Notes: generated by a model not told the origin, from the sequence alone. DNA of 64,000 nt from Ignavibacteria bacterium (GCA_013177855.1 JABLYA010000006.1:148659-212658); one strand, 5' to 3'. Counted from the first letter of the stretch, positions 8,913 to 19,070 are shown. Numbers and translations are program-made.

Positions 8913-11900
8913 TTAAATCATCTGCAACTTATTATACAAATCATTCAAATCTTTCAACCATAATTGTTTAATAGAAGTTTTTGTTAATGTTTCAATTTCT
9001 TCCTTTTTTTCTGTGTAAATTTTTTTCAATTCAGATAATTTTTCTGTTGTTAAAGAAATTAATGACATATTCAATAAATAAGAATATGAATTATCTATTT
9101 TAGATATTTCAAGTTCTTCCATCTTTTTTTCAATCTCATCTTTTTTCTTATTATTTAATTCAATAGTTCCTTTTAATATTTCATTGATAAATTTCATTTT
9201 ATTGAATAATATTTTTCTATCTTTTTCTAATTGAGATAGTATATAATCTTTTCTTTTTTGATAATATTCTAATCTTACTTCAATAAATTCATTTATGATT
9301 TCGTCAATACTTTCATATTTATGTATCTGACCATCTTTATTGAATAAGTGCATATTTGATAAATTAATATATGTTTCTAATTTAAAAACATCCATTAAAC
9401 TATTATCATCTTCAATTTTTTTAAGTGTTTCTCTTGCGATATTGATAGTTATATCGACTTTTATATCTGTATCATTTTTAGTATAATCTTTTATAACCTT
9501 ATCTTCTATTAATTTATCCAAGATTTCATAATATTTATCATTCCACATACCAATAGGTAATTCGCTAATATTTAATGTACTCATATTAATTTTATTAATA
9601 ATACCTCTTGTAATATATCTATTATTATCAGCGTCAAATATTATTTTACCTTTAAAACCTTTATATTTAGGATAAAGTTGTTCAGTCTCTTTATCTTTTA
9701 TTTTTAAAACTAAATATTTAATTATATCATTAGGATCATAATTTGGTATTTTTGTTGACCAACCAGTACCAATACCTTCCGCACCATTAACCAATACCAT
9801 TGGTATTATTGGTATGTACCATTGTGGTTCAATTGGAAAACCATCATCTTCTAAATAATTCAATATATTATCATCTTTATCTATAAAAATATTTCTTGTT
9901 ATATCGGAAAGTATTGTAAAAATATACCTTGAGCTTGCAGCATCACTACCACCTTTTAATCTAGTACCAAAATTTCCTAATGGTTGTAAAAGATTTATAT
10001 TATTTGTACCTACGATATTTTGAGCCATTTTTATAATAGTATCTTCAAGTGATTGAGGCCCATGATGATAAGAAGATTTTTCCATTACAGCACCAGAAAG
10101 GTTTGATACTTTTATTTTATTTTTATAATTGTTTTTTAGCATTGTATAAAGAACCTTTCTTTGTGAAGGTTTTAAACCATCAACAACAGATGGAATGGAA
10201 CGAATATTATCAGCCATTGAAAATTCAATAAACTCTTTGTTAAAGAAAGATACAAAAGTTGTTTTATCAACAAACTTATCAATTTTAAGACCAGGTTTAT
10301 AGTTTAATAACCAATTTTTTCTATCATCTGATCTTTTCTTCCTAAATACTAAATCAATAATTTCTTTTGTTTCTTCTGGTTTATCGTAATGAAATTTAAT
10401 AAGGTGTTTATTAATATTTTTAAAAAAATATTTTGCTTCATTTGGTTCAATAGTACCAAGACCTTTATAATATGTTACAAACCAATCACTCTGTTTTGTT
10501 TTTTTCCATTTCTCATATTCATCCAACTTATAAAAGAATTTAGATTGTTTTCCTTTCTCAATTTTTACAATAGGTGTAACAAACTCATAAAGAAAATCTA
10601 ATTCTAATAATTCTTTCCAAAATGTTTCAAACATATTAATAATAAGACCTTTAATATGACTACCATCATTATCTGCATCAGACATAATTACAAGTTTTCC
10701 ATATCTTAATTCTTTCGTGCTTGTATATTTTTTACCAAATTCTAATCCAAGAGCATCAACAATATACCTTATTTCTTCACCTTCTTTTGAATCTTTACTT
10801 GTAATTTTACTTAAAGGTATATCTCTAACATTTAATGGTTTACCTTTTAATGGAAAACAACCAAAATAATCTCTACCTGTTGAAGCAAAACCTGTAAGAA
10901 CTGTACCTGCAGCAGAATCACCTTCTGCTAAAAATAACATACATTTTTCAGATTGAGATGTACCAGCAAAATTTGCATCATCAAGTTTTTTTATTTTTAC
11001 TTTTGAAATTTTACCTTTATTAAGTTTCTTTAGTTCTGCATTTTCTTTTAATTGAATATAATTTAAAATATCTTCAACTATATTGGATTGTGCAAGTTGT
11101 TTAATAAGTTTATCAGAAACATTTACATTACCTATATCTTTTTGTGTTAATTTATTTGTTAATGTTTCTTTTGTTTGAGAATCAAATGTAGGATTTATAA
11201 CTTTACTATTTAAAAATATAAATAATTTATTTTTAACATCATTTGATTTTATTTTAATTTTTTTATTCTTTTTTTCAAGTGTTTCTATTAGTTTTGAAAC
11301 TATTTGATTTGTAATATAATTAACATGAGAACCACCATTAATAGTTGATATACCATTAACCATTGATACTTGCTGAAACATATCATCTGATGATAAAGAT
11401 ATACCAACTTCCCAATCATTATTTAATCTTTCATAAAACATTTCCATTTCTGGGGTAAGATACATTTTCATGTAGTCTTTAAATGTTTTCATAGGTATCA
11501 GTTTATCATTATAATAAACTTTAACTTTAGGACAATATACTGAAATATCCACTACCCTTTTCATTAGAATTTGTTCTAATTCTGGTGTAATAGATTCTAA
11601 TCCAAATTTTTCAAAATCAGGATAATATGTAATTCTTGTATAATTTTTAGATGATTTTGATATTTGTGGTTTTTTTATAACATTTAAATTATCAGAAAAT
11701 TCTTGATAATAATTATTTTTACCATCAGATGTTTCAACAATAAATCGTTTTGAAAATATATTTGTTGCTTTAGCACCAATACCATTACGACCACCAACAA
11801 CTCTATCTTCAATATCATCAAAATTTTCACCAGCTAATAAATTACCAAAAATCATTTCTGGTATATAAATTTTATGTTCTTTGTGTATTTCAACAGGTAC

Positions 11901-12209
11901 ACCAGGACCATCATTTTCAACAACAATGTGATCTGTATAAATATTTATTTTAATATATTTTACTTTTCCTGTTCTAATATAATGATCTGATGCATTTGTA
12001 ACAATTTCATCAAATATTTTTATGAAACCAGGATTATATTTAACTATTTTATTAATTATTTTTATATTATCAACATTTTCAATATCATCTATAATAAATG
12101 ATTTTTTTAATTCTGTATTTATAGAACCTATATAAGTTTCTGGTCTTTGTAAAACATGTTCTCTTTGTGATAATTTTTTATAACGTTGTTCAATCGTTTT
12201 ATTTGTCAT
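8913..12209 (-). CDS. Single-chain type IIA DNA topoisomerase
   Basis: 1098 residues holding both subunits in one chain. The GHKL ATPase domain has EIVTNASDH (Asn72), ENDGPGVPV (near 98-106) and GGRNGIGAKATN (139-150). The TOPRIM domain has EGDSAAGT (429-436) and DADNDGSH (511-518). The breakage-reunion domain has KPSQRKVLY, SSYHHGP and the catalytic Tyr in ASSRYIFT (Tyr762). A NGAEGIGTGWST follows, then a coiled-coil-rich C-terminus. T4 splits this enzyme into gp39, gp52 and gp60; the fused order with GAEGIGTGW is the eukaryote/large-virus form. It relaxes phage DNA during replication. Confidence 0.95.
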   Translation of the reverse strand: MTNKTIEQRYKKLSQREHVLQRPETYIGSINTELKKSFIIDDIENVDNIKIINKIVKYNPGFIKIFDEIVTNASDHYIRTGKVKYIKINIYTDHIVVENDGPGVPVEIHKEHKIYIPEMIFGNLLAGENFDDIEDRVVGGRNGIGAKATNIFSKRFIVETSDGKNNYYQEFSDNLNVIKKPQISKSSKNYTRITYYPDFEKFGLESITPELEQILMKRVVDISVYCPKVKVYYNDKLIPMKTFKDYMKMYLTPEMEMFYERLNNDWEVGISLSSDDMFQQVSMVNGISTINGGSHVNYITNQIVSKLIETLEKKNKKIKIKSNDVKNKLFIFLNSKVINPTFDSQTKETLTNKLTQKDIGNVNVSDKLIKQLAQSNIVEDILNYIQLKENAELKKLNKGKISKVKIKKLDDANFAGTSQSEKCMLFLAEGDSAAGTVLTGFASTGRDYFGCFPLKGKPLNVRDIPLSKITSKDSKEGEEIRYIVDALGLEFGKKYTSTKELRYGKLVIMSDADNDGSHIKGLIINMFETFWKELLELDFLYEFVTPIVKIEKGKQSKFFYKLDEYEKWKKTKQSDWFVTYYKGLGTIEPNEAKYFFKNINKHLIKFHYDKPEETKEIIDLVFRKKRSDDRKNWLLNYKPGLKIDKFVDKTTFVSFFNKEFIEFSMADNIRSIPSVVDGLKPSQRKVLYTMLKNNYKNKIKVSNLSGAVMEKSSYHHGPQSLEDTIIKMAQNIVGTNNINLLQPLGNFGTRLKGGSDAASSRYIFTILSDITRNIFIDKDDNILNYLEDDGFPIEPQWYIPIIPMVLVNGAEGIGTGWSTKIPNYDPNDIIKYLVLKIKDKETEQLYPKYKGFKGKIIFDADNNRYITRGIINKINMSTLNISELPIGMWNDKYYEILDKLIEDKVIKDYTKNDTDIKVDITINIARETLKKIEDDNSLMDVFKLETYINLSNMHLFNKDGQIHKYESIDEIINEFIEVRLEYYQKRKDYILSQLEKDRKILFNKMKFINEILKGTIELNNKKKDEIEKKMEELEISKIDNSYSYLLNMSLISLTTEKLSELKKIYTEKKEEIETLTKTSIKQLWLKDLNDLYNKLQMI

Positions 12210-12264
12210 ATATTATCAATAAGATTTTAACTTTTTACTTCAAATTTATTATTTTGTTTGAGAA

Positions 12265-12280
12265 TTTTTATATATAAATA
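12265..12280 (+). promoter_or_regulatory. Phage promoter-like motif TTTTATATATAAATA
   Basis: Nearly palindromic box between the divergent topoisomerase gene (start 12209) and the gene at 12321, so it could serve either side. The plus-strand start is about 40 bases away, similar to other copies. Confidence 0.4.
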
Positions 12281-12320
12281 ATAAATGATTAGATAAGTTA
12301 AAAAAAAATAAACAAAAATT

Positions 12321-12629
12321 ATGAAAATACAAAAATTTAATGAAATTAAATTAAATGAAGGATTAAAAGTTAATCCTTCAACATTAATGTTGTATGGTGA
12401 ATATGATTTGAATGAAGTATTAAATGAATTGCAATCTTTATATGATGAAGATGATATAAAAATTCCTGGTACAATATTTTCACTAAATATAGAATTAGAA
12501 CTTTTCCACATACTTAAAGAATTAACGAATTGGAAAAAAGAAGGTTGGAATGGAATAAAAGGATATGGTTCGGAATGGATACCACTTTATACTTCACCAA
12601 AAAAAATAAACTTAAAAATTAATATATAA
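12321..12629 (+). CDS. Candidate packaged protein with LNE leader, 102 aa
   Basis: It starts MKIQKFNEIKLNEGLK, one of the shared basic leaders ending in an LNE site, which fits a T4-like capsid-targeting sequence cut by a prohead protease. The remainder is a small acidic/helical domain (DEDDIKIPGTIFSL... ELTNWKKEGWNG) that I do not recognise. It stands first in a plus-strand set with the next gene, which bears the same leader type. Packaging is inferred from the leader only. Confidence 0.6.
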   Translation: MKIQKFNEIKLNEGLKVNPSTLMLYGEYDLNEVLNELQSLYDEDDIKIPGTIFSLNIELELFHILKELTNWKKEGWNGIKGYGSEWIPLYTSPKKINLKINI

Positions 12630-12630
12630 T
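12616..12630 (+). promoter_or_regulatory. Phage promoter-like motif ATTAATATATAATTA
   Basis: Copy of the TTAATATATAA box overlapping the stop of the preceding gene, 24 bases before the start at 12654. The short spacing makes it less certain than other copies. Confidence 0.3.
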
Positions 12631-12653
12631 TAAAAAAAATAATAAGAATTAAA

Positions 12654-13169
12654 ATGAAACTAGCAAGATTTAATAATTTTGACCTTAACGAAGCTGCTAA
12701 GAAATCTGAAAAGGTTGAATTAGAAAAAAAGATATTAGATTTTCTTAAAGATGAACTTACAAAAAATAAGTTATCAAGAGCTGATATGATTAAGAAAATT
12801 GAAAATAAATTCAAAGATGAAAAAGATATTTCGAAAATCTGTAGAGATGTGATTGATGATATTACTCATGAACCTCTATCAAAGAAAGAAAAAGTTGAAA
12901 GTGAATCATTCTGGATTGGCACTGGTGCCGATAAATATTCTGCAGCATTCTATTTTATAGGTGATAAGGCAAAAGATCCTGATGGTAAAGAAAAAAATAT
13001 AAAGAAAGAAAGACCAGCACTAGGTCCTAAAAAGGAAAAGAAAGAAAAAATTAAAAAGTTTGATGAATTTGGCAAAGAAGTAAAAGAAGAAAAAGGTGCT
13101 GGACTAAAAAGATGGCGTGAAGAACAAAAGAAGAAAAAAGCCGAGAAAGGCGAAAAAGTCGAAAAGTAA
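12654..13169 (+). CDS. Lys/Glu-rich candidate internal virion protein, 171 aa
   Basis: It begins MKLARFNNFDLNEAAKK with a leader ending in LNE. The body is highly charged: a helical segment to about residue 85, a short ordered part (ESFWIGTGADKYSAAFYF), and a strongly basic Lys-rich tail. A leader with an LxE site followed by a very basic body is what T4 internal proteins and prohead core proteins look like. DNA-binding within the capsid or a scaffold role are both plausible; this is inference. Confidence 0.55.
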   Translation: MKLARFNNFDLNEAAKKSEKVELEKKILDFLKDELTKNKLSRADMIKKIENKFKDEKDISKICRDVIDDITHEPLSKKEKVESESFWIGTGADKYSAAFYFIGDKAKDPDGKEKNIKKERPALGPKKEKKEKIKKFDEFGKEVKEEKGAGLKRWREEQKKKKAEKGEKVEK

Positions 13170-13323
13170 GAAGACTTTCAAACAGAATTAAATGTTTTCA
13201 GGCAAAATTCAAGTCATAAAAGTTTAGTTCTAAATTATACTTTTTATGATTAATTATTTAGTTTATTGAATTTTGTATTTTAAATTTGGGTTTTTGAAAT
13301 AATTGAAAACAGAGAAAATCTCC

Positions 13324-14082
13324 ATGAAATACTTATTTACTATATTATTAATTCTTTATAGTTTTTTATCTTATTGTCAAGGCAATACTATAACAGATTT
13401 GGTTATCAAAGGAAATTTTGAAATATCTATATTTCAAGGTGATTCAGATGATATGTATATACATGCACCTATATGGTTGACAAAAAGCATAAAAACAGAC
13501 TACAGGGATGGTGTTTATTTTTTAGAAAATACGAAAGAAAGTAGTAAACCAGTTGAAGTTTATTTGGTTGTGAGAAATCTTAAATCTATAAAGGCAAGTG
13601 GTAATGTTACTATTAAAACACCAACCAATTTATTTTTAGAAAGTTTGAAACTTGATTTTACTGAAAAAGTCAATGCTACTATATTTGTTACATCACAAAC
13701 ATTTAATCTTGACATCAAAGGTGATGGAAATTTATTTATATCAGGTGAGATAGATACAATAAATATAAAATGTTCTAACTCATCATATATATTGGCTGGT
13801 TTAAAATGTTTTAAAATAAATATCACAATAAAAGATGATGTTGAATTTGTATTGTATGGTACAATACAATATTTATTTTTAAATATTTATGATTTTACAT
13901 CATTTGACAATTCATCGGCAAATTGTGGAGTTTCAACAATAAACTCATACGATAGTAGTTCTGTATATATCAAATCAGAAGAATTATACTTATATTCTAA
14001 TAACATGTCAACAATAGTATATGATGGTGTATTAAAAGATTCAAAATCAAGCTCAAATTCTAAAATCAAAATTAAAAATTAA
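13324..14082 (+). CDS. Secreted head-GIN-domain (DUF2807-like) protein
   Basis: 252 residues from the ATG at 13324, chosen over an upstream TTG because it begins a clean signal peptide (MKYLFTILLILYSFLSYCQG). The mature part is repetitive beta-strands with LVIKGNFEISIFQGD at the start, LKSIKASGNVTIKTPT, and a series of Val/Ile/Ser strands. That is the pattern of Bacteroidetes putative auto-transporter adhesin, head-GIN-domain proteins. Such a host-type surface protein between phage replication and structural genes suggests an acquired cell-surface modification gene. Composition is as AT-rich as its neighbours. Confidence 0.65.
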   Translation: MKYLFTILLILYSFLSYCQGNTITDLVIKGNFEISIFQGDSDDMYIHAPIWLTKSIKTDYRDGVYFLENTKESSKPVEVYLVVRNLKSIKASGNVTIKTPTNLFLESLKLDFTEKVNATIFVTSQTFNLDIKGDGNLFISGEIDTINIKCSNSSYILAGLKCFKINITIKDDVEFVLYGTIQYLFLNIYDFTSFDNSSANCGVSTINSYDSSSVYIKSEELYLYSNNMSTIVYDGVLKDSKSSSNSKIKIKN

Positions 14083-14095
14083 TTTCAGTTGCATT

Positions 14096-14110
14096 GGTTT
14101 AATATATACA
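14096..14110 (+). promoter_or_regulatory. Phage promoter-like motif GGTTTAATATATACA
   Basis: TTTAATATATA box about 25 bases before the start of the large structural gene at 14131. Confidence 0.4.
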
Positions 14111-14130
14111 GTAAAATCTAATATATTAAA

Positions 14131-16239
14131 ATGGCAACATCATCAAAATTTATAAAAATACATCAGAATGTATTATTAGAATGGATTTATGATTCAGACA
14201 ATCTAAAAACAGATGATTATCAAGTTGTGACAGACTTAATCTCTAATAAAAGAGGTTATATGTCTAAATCTGGGTTAAATAATATTAATAATACTATATT
14301 TGCAATAGATCCAATTATTAAAAAATACGCAAAAATTGATACTACTAAATATAACTATCTTAAATTAGAAAATTATACTACACCATATGTACAATTTGAT
14401 AAATTGAGATTACATCTACCTACAACTTATTCTTTCTCAGACAATGGATATATTGGTCTTTGGATTAAAATATATTCCTATGATTATAATAATAAAAATA
14501 TAGTGGAGTTTAGTTCATTTTTATACAATGATACTGAAATTGGTGCCGATAGTATTTTGGTATTAAATAAAGAATTCTTTTATGATGAACAAAGTTGGGG
14601 TAAATATATAACATATGATATCCCATCTATTGATGCGGTTTCTAAACAAAGAACATCAAGTGTTGGTACAAATTTACCAACTACAAATAGCATAAACTAT
14701 AACTTGACAAAAGGTGTTGGTATCAGTCAAGAATCACCGATATTTATTGAATTTGCTTTTGTTGTAAGTAAAGAAACTGTATTAGGTAACACATATTATT
14801 ATTTATCTGAATTATTTAAAAAGAGTATTGCCAAAGTTCCTGAATATATGGACTTAGCAGCAAATATTGTTGAAGCGAAAGATGGAGATTATTTTGAAAT
14901 ATATGGTTCTTATGGTGGTTCTAATGAAAGTATGGATGAATTTATTGATGAACTGACAGCAAAAGGTAGAAAGGTTAAATTAGAATACGAAGTAAGTTTA
15001 TTTGAAGAAAATATACTGATGCACACTCAAACATTTGTTGTAGAGGAAAACTTTACAAAAAAACTATGGTATCGTCCAGTTTTAAGTTTTACAAACACAA
15101 CCGCTTCAATAGATGTTACAATGAGAGTTATTGATTTAGTTGATAAATCACAAATTGAAAGATTTGCATCAATTAGTTTAACCACACAAGTATTAAAGTA
15201 TGGTAAGACTTTGACACGATTAAATATGAATAATGTTTTTAAACCAAAGATATACAATTTAAAAGCACCAAGTCAAACACAAATTTTAACTTCAAATAAA
15301 GTGTCGGATATTGATATTACAAAAGTAAACTATCCTGTAATTTCAGATAGATTTAATATATTGGTAAGTTCAAGTCCTTCTATTACGTCAGAATACAAAC
15401 CAATGGGTTTAACAGAAATAATTATAAATCCTTTTGGTAATGTTGTAAAATTTAATATTGCATCTTCTGTTGATGCAAATGGAACTGCAACACCGTATGA
15501 TTTGACTAAAATAACAGAAAATTCTAAAATAACATTATCTTTTAAAACTGATACAGAATTTTTAGAAAAAGAAATATGGCAAGATACTGATCAAAATGAT
15601 TTTGAAAATGGTGTTATAGTTTTTAGAATTGAACAATCTGATGTTATAACTCTTAAAAAAATGTCAAAATCAAATCAAAATTTTTATATAACAATAAATT
15701 CAAATAAAACTGGTATTAGATCAATGTTATATTCTGGTAAGTGGGTTGATTTTGAGAAAGTAACATTTGTTGATACAACTGCTGCAAAATCAACTGGATT
15801 TGATTACGGTGATTTTTCAGACCTTGGTTTAACAACACAAGAATTGCAACAAATGATAAATAATACATCAAATTTTGGTGCAATATCTATGACTTCTCCA
15901 AACTCAAATTTAATTATATTCTTAAAACCAGACGCTAATGTAGGAATTTTTGAAAATTATTTAAAAGGTTTAGCTGTTAATATTTATCTTAAAAAACCTG
16001 CTGGTAATTCAAGTACTTTAACATATTTCTATTTCTTATTAAATGTATCACCTGCGATTATAGAAGATATAAAGACACAAAATAGTGTATCTGAAGTTAT
16101 ACCTATTCCTTTTTGTGTTGGTGCTGATACAACTGGAACTAGTTCAGTTAATTTACAAAATATTAAGGATAGAGTTTTAGGCTTTAATTGTGCAACTGCT
16201 GATAGAATAAATCAACAACAAAATAGATTTAATCAGTAA
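14131..16239 (+). CDS. Large virion structural protein (tail/baseplate candidate)
   Basis: 702 residues, no signal peptide, no catalytic motif, Ser/Thr/Asn-rich with alternating hydrophobic strands throughout. This composition and length, together with the next gene, fits a phage tail, neck or baseplate component. The assignment rests on character and context, as I do not recognise a named family. It ends in a Gln/Asn-rich tail (INQQQNRFNQ). Confidence 0.45.
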   Translation: MATSSKFIKIHQNVLLEWIYDSDNLKTDDYQVVTDLISNKRGYMSKSGLNNINNTIFAIDPIIKKYAKIDTTKYNYLKLENYTTPYVQFDKLRLHLPTTYSFSDNGYIGLWIKIYSYDYNNKNIVEFSSFLYNDTEIGADSILVLNKEFFYDEQSWGKYITYDIPSIDAVSKQRTSSVGTNLPTTNSINYNLTKGVGISQESPIFIEFAFVVSKETVLGNTYYYLSELFKKSIAKVPEYMDLAANIVEAKDGDYFEIYGSYGGSNESMDEFIDELTAKGRKVKLEYEVSLFEENILMHTQTFVVEENFTKKLWYRPVLSFTNTTASIDVTMRVIDLVDKSQIERFASISLTTQVLKYGKTLTRLNMNNVFKPKIYNLKAPSQTQILTSNKVSDIDITKVNYPVISDRFNILVSSSPSITSEYKPMGLTEIIINPFGNVVKFNIASSVDANGTATPYDLTKITENSKITLSFKTDTEFLEKEIWQDTDQNDFENGVIVFRIEQSDVITLKKMSKSNQNFYITINSNKTGIRSMLYSGKWVDFEKVTFVDTTAAKSTGFDYGDFSDLGLTTQELQQMINNTSNFGAISMTSPNSNLIIFLKPDANVGIFENYLKGLAVNIYLKKPAGNSSTLTYFYFLLNVSPAIIEDIKTQNSVSEVIPIPFCVGADTTGTSSVNLQNIKDRVLGFNCATADRINQQQNRFNQ

Positions 16240-16398
16240 TAAAATTTAACTATATTGATAAATTTTCCATTATTACAATACTTACTATACACTATTATAA
16301 TTTTAATAACCTTTTTGGTAAATATTATAAAATACAAAATTCAATAAACTAAATAATTAATCATAAAAAATTAAATTTATGTAAACGTTCATATAATG

Positions 16399-16427
16399 AA
16401 ACTCGATATTTCAATTTCGAGTTTTTA
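16399..16427 (+). terminator. Rho-independent terminator
   Basis: AAACTCGA and TCGAGTTT form an eight-base stem with a ten-base loop, followed by TTTATT. It lies 160 bases after the structural gene and before the promoter-like box at 16490. The rest of the gap 16240-16564 is plain A/T sequence. Confidence 0.65.
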
Positions 16428-16489
16428 TTCAAGAAAGAGTTTCTATTTATTTTTTTATAAAATTATATTTTTTTTTTTAGTTTGTTTTA

Positions 16490-16504
16490 TTTTATATATA
16501 AATA
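16490..16504 (+). promoter_or_regulatory. Phage promoter-like motif TTTTATATATAAATA
   Basis: Strong copy of the shared box, 60 bases before the start at 16565 and directly after a terminator, as expected for a new transcription unit. Confidence 0.45.
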
Positions 16505-16564
16505 TAAAAGTTCATTTTTAATTTTATAGTAGAAATAAAAATTCAAATATATAATTAATTAATA

Positions 16565-17191
16565 ATGAGAATATCAAGTCAAAATTCGCAATTTATATTT
16601 AATTTTCCCGTAGATTTTATTGAACCTTGGTTATATGATCAATTTCAAAAGTTAATGGATAAGAATTTTATTCCTTATGATTCTGTAATTGATTACATTA
16701 ACTCAACTATAAAAGAAGTTGTTTTTCCAAGTGCTTCATTTGAAAACAAAGAACAGAGATTAAGAAGAGGTAAGATAGTTGGTTGGAAAGATTCAAAGTC
16801 AGTATTTGATACATTTACAAATGAATTAGAAATAACTTTTCGTTCTGTAGATTCTTGGTTAAATTATTTTATAATGCTTCAGATTTTAATGGAATTTTAT
16901 TTGAATAATGATAAGAATCAAATACCAATGTTTACATTAGAAATAATAGACAAAGATGGTAATTTAATATATACTATTATATTTGAAGAGGTTCTTTTAA
17001 AGAGTATTAGCGAAATTCGTCTTGGATATCAACAGTATGATATTGCTGAAAAAACTTTTACAGTATCATTTAGATACAACTTTATTGACATTCGTTGGGA
17101 GTTAGATGATGATGACATCAAAACAAGTAAATCTATTTTTGATGTACCCATTAATTTCAAACCTGGTAAACTTGATAATAATGGCATTTAA
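16565..17191 (+). CDS. Tail-tube-like structural protein
   Basis: 208 residues. LEITFRSVDSWLNYFIMLQIL and the C-terminal FTVSFRYNFIDIRW, with an early KEVVFPSASFENKEQ, have the strand-helix-strand character of T4 gp19/gp54-type tail-tube and tube-adaptor proteins. Homology is suggested by pattern only. The next gene begins inside its 3' end. Confidence 0.5.
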   Translation: MRISSQNSQFIFNFPVDFIEPWLYDQFQKLMDKNFIPYDSVIDYINSTIKEVVFPSASFENKEQRLRRGKIVGWKDSKSVFDTFTNELEITFRSVDSWLNYFIMLQILMEFYLNNDKNQIPMFTLEIIDKDGNLIYTIIFEEVLLKSISEIRLGYQQYDIAEKTFTVSFRYNFIDIRWELDDDDIKTSKSIFDVPINFKPGKLDNNGI

Positions 17192-17603
17192 TTTCCAAAA
17201 AATAAATGTTAAAGTTATGACAAAAAAGTTTAAACAGAATTTAATTTATTTAGTAAATTTATTTGAAAATTCAAAGGATTTAGTAGATTTCTTAACAAAA
17301 AAGAAAGCATTTAATGAACAATTCGTTATGGAAATAACCGAATCAGATTATCTGAATAAAATTAAAGACTTTGATAAAGATTTAGATGTAAAAGAAATTA
17401 GAAAAAGACTACATTATGAAATCATTTATAATAAAAAGACCAAAAAGATTTCAGTAGATATAACCAAAAATGATGTCTTTTCATACTTAGATTCTGAAGA
17501 TGAATTAGTTGAAAAAATGAATAACTACATTTTACAAGAAGAATATGAAAAAGCTCAAATGCTAAAAAATTATTTCAAAACTATTGACTTGAAATATGAG
17601 TAG
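17181..17603 (+). CDS. Small helical protein with C-terminal UVR-like motif
   Basis: 140 residues from the ATG at 17181, which overlaps the preceding stop; an ATG at 17217 is the alternative. The C-terminus, DELVEKMNNYILQEEYEKA followed by QMLKNYF, matches the UVR motif (helical hairpin known from UvrB, UvrC and McsA). Two other small proteins here share the motif (51152 and 58519). It probably serves as a protein-protein contact; function unknown. Confidence 0.55.
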   Translation: MAFNFQKINVKVMTKKFKQNLIYLVNLFENSKDLVDFLTKKKAFNEQFVMEITESDYLNKIKDFDKDLDVKEIRKRLHYEIIYNKKTKKISVDITKNDVFSYLDSEDELVEKMNNYILQEEYEKAQMLKNYFKTIDLKYE

Positions 17604-17634
17604 TTAATCTAAAAAATAACATTAATATTTTATA

Positions 17635-17662
17635 AACCAGTGTCTAAAAACACTGGTTTTTT
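17635..17662 (+). terminator. Rho-independent terminator
   Basis: Perfect nine-base stem AACCAGTGT / ACACTGGTT with a short A-rich loop, followed by TTTTATTT. It closes the structural transcription unit. Confidence 0.85.
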
Positions 17663-17818
17663 ATTTAAACTTATTTAAAAAAATAGTATAAATATATGAA
17701 AAAGTTAGATATATTATAAAATAAAAGATTAAGTAAAATTTAAAATAAAACTTTTTTAAAAATAAAGAATAAAAAACTTAGAATTAAACAAATTTATTAA
17801 CTTAAAAAAAAATAATTT

Positions 17819-18979
17819 ATGAGTAAAACATTAAGAAAAAAAGAAGGATTAGTTGATGAGAATTTTTGGGTAAATTTAGAAAATGAAATGTATGGAATTT
17901 TAAAATTTAACCAAAGTGGAAAATACAACAAAACTTTTACTCCACCTTACAAACGGTTTTTAGATGCACTTCATGATATGCCACAATTACCACAAATTAA
18001 TGTTGGTGATGTTATAACAGGTTTAATTTCCAAAATTTCAAAAAGAGAAATTGTAATTGACATTAATTACAAGGATTCTATTTATGTTGATTTAAAATCA
18101 TCAGATTTAAAAATCGTTCAAAACCTTAAATTAGGTGATGAAATTAATGTGATGATTACATCAATTAAAGATAATCCTTATGAAATTAAAGGTTCTATTA
18201 CAGAACTTATCAAAATAGATGTTGCTAATAAATTACGTCATTATTACAATGAAAACAAAGCATTACTTGCTCACGTATCAGAGATTATACCTGCTGGTTT
18301 CATGCTTGATATCGAAATGGACAACATTTTAATCACAGCATTTATGCCAAATACATTGGCAGGTGTTAATAAACTTACACCTGAACAATCACAGGGATTA
18401 GTTGGACAAGATATTAATGTAATGCTTGAAACATTACAACAAGAAAAAGGCGTTTATGTTGTATCTCGTAAAAAGTATCTAAATTCTTTAATTTCAGATG
18501 AAATCAAAAAACTGAAAAAACAAAAAAAGGAAAATCCTGAGAAAGTTTACACTGGTACTGTTACCGGTACGAAAGATTTTGGAATTTTTGTTGAATTCAA
18601 TGAATGTCTTACAGGTATGATTCATAAGGTAAATGTCGCCACAGATTGGCAAGAAAGGATCTCAGAAATCAAACCTGGTATGCTTATAGATTTTTATATA
18701 AGAGATATTTTAAAAGGAGATAAAATAATTCTCACACAAATTCTACGTGAAAGTTTATGGGATACTATTAGAGTAGGTCAAGTGAAAGAAGGTGTTATTA
18801 AGTCGGTAAAACCTTTCGGTTTATTGGTTGCACTTGATGACGAAACGACAGGTCTTATTCAAAACACCTATATTGAAAAGGCTGGTAAAAAAGACTTTAA
18901 TAAAGGTGATACTGTTAAAGTTAAGGTTGTTTCAGTCATAAAAGATGATAGAAAAATTTATCTTGACTTTCACGATTAA
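17819..18979 (+). CDS. Ribosomal protein S1-like RNA-binding protein (four S1 domains)
   Basis: 386 residues with four consecutive S1 (OB-fold) repeats after an N-terminal helix. They start near VGDVITGLISKIS, HVSEIIPAGFMLDI, EKVYTGTVTGTKDFGIFVEF and QVKEGVIKSVKPFGLLVAL. Domains three and four are the most canonical. Host S1 recruits mRNA to the 30S subunit, and phage S1 relatives may favour phage mRNAs. Bacteroidetes use poorly conserved Shine-Dalgarno signals and rely on S1, so this could be a translation-takeover factor (inference). It has its own terminator. Confidence 0.85.
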   Translation: MSKTLRKKEGLVDENFWVNLENEMYGILKFNQSGKYNKTFTPPYKRFLDALHDMPQLPQINVGDVITGLISKISKREIVIDINYKDSIYVDLKSSDLKIVQNLKLGDEINVMITSIKDNPYEIKGSITELIKIDVANKLRHYYNENKALLAHVSEIIPAGFMLDIEMDNILITAFMPNTLAGVNKLTPEQSQGLVGQDINVMLETLQQEKGVYVVSRKKYLNSLISDEIKKLKKQKKENPEKVYTGTVTGTKDFGIFVEFNECLTGMIHKVNVATDWQERISEIKPGMLIDFYIRDILKGDKIILTQILRESLWDTIRVGQVKEGVIKSVKPFGLLVALDDETTGLIQNTYIEKAGKKDFNKGDTVKVKVVSVIKDDRKIYLDFHD

Positions 18980-18985
18980 TAAATA

Positions 18986-19010
18986 AAAAACCCACTTCGG
19001 TGGGTTTTTA
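18986..19010 (+). terminator. Terminator with TTCG tetraloop
   Basis: AAAAACCCAC-TTCG-GTGGGTTTTT: a stem closed by the very stable UUCG tetraloop and followed by U-rich sequence, seven bases after the S1-type gene. Confidence 0.9.
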
Positions 19011-19070
19011 TTACATATTTTTCATTGGTTCAAACATATGAAAATATATAATAAAAAACAAATATATTTT

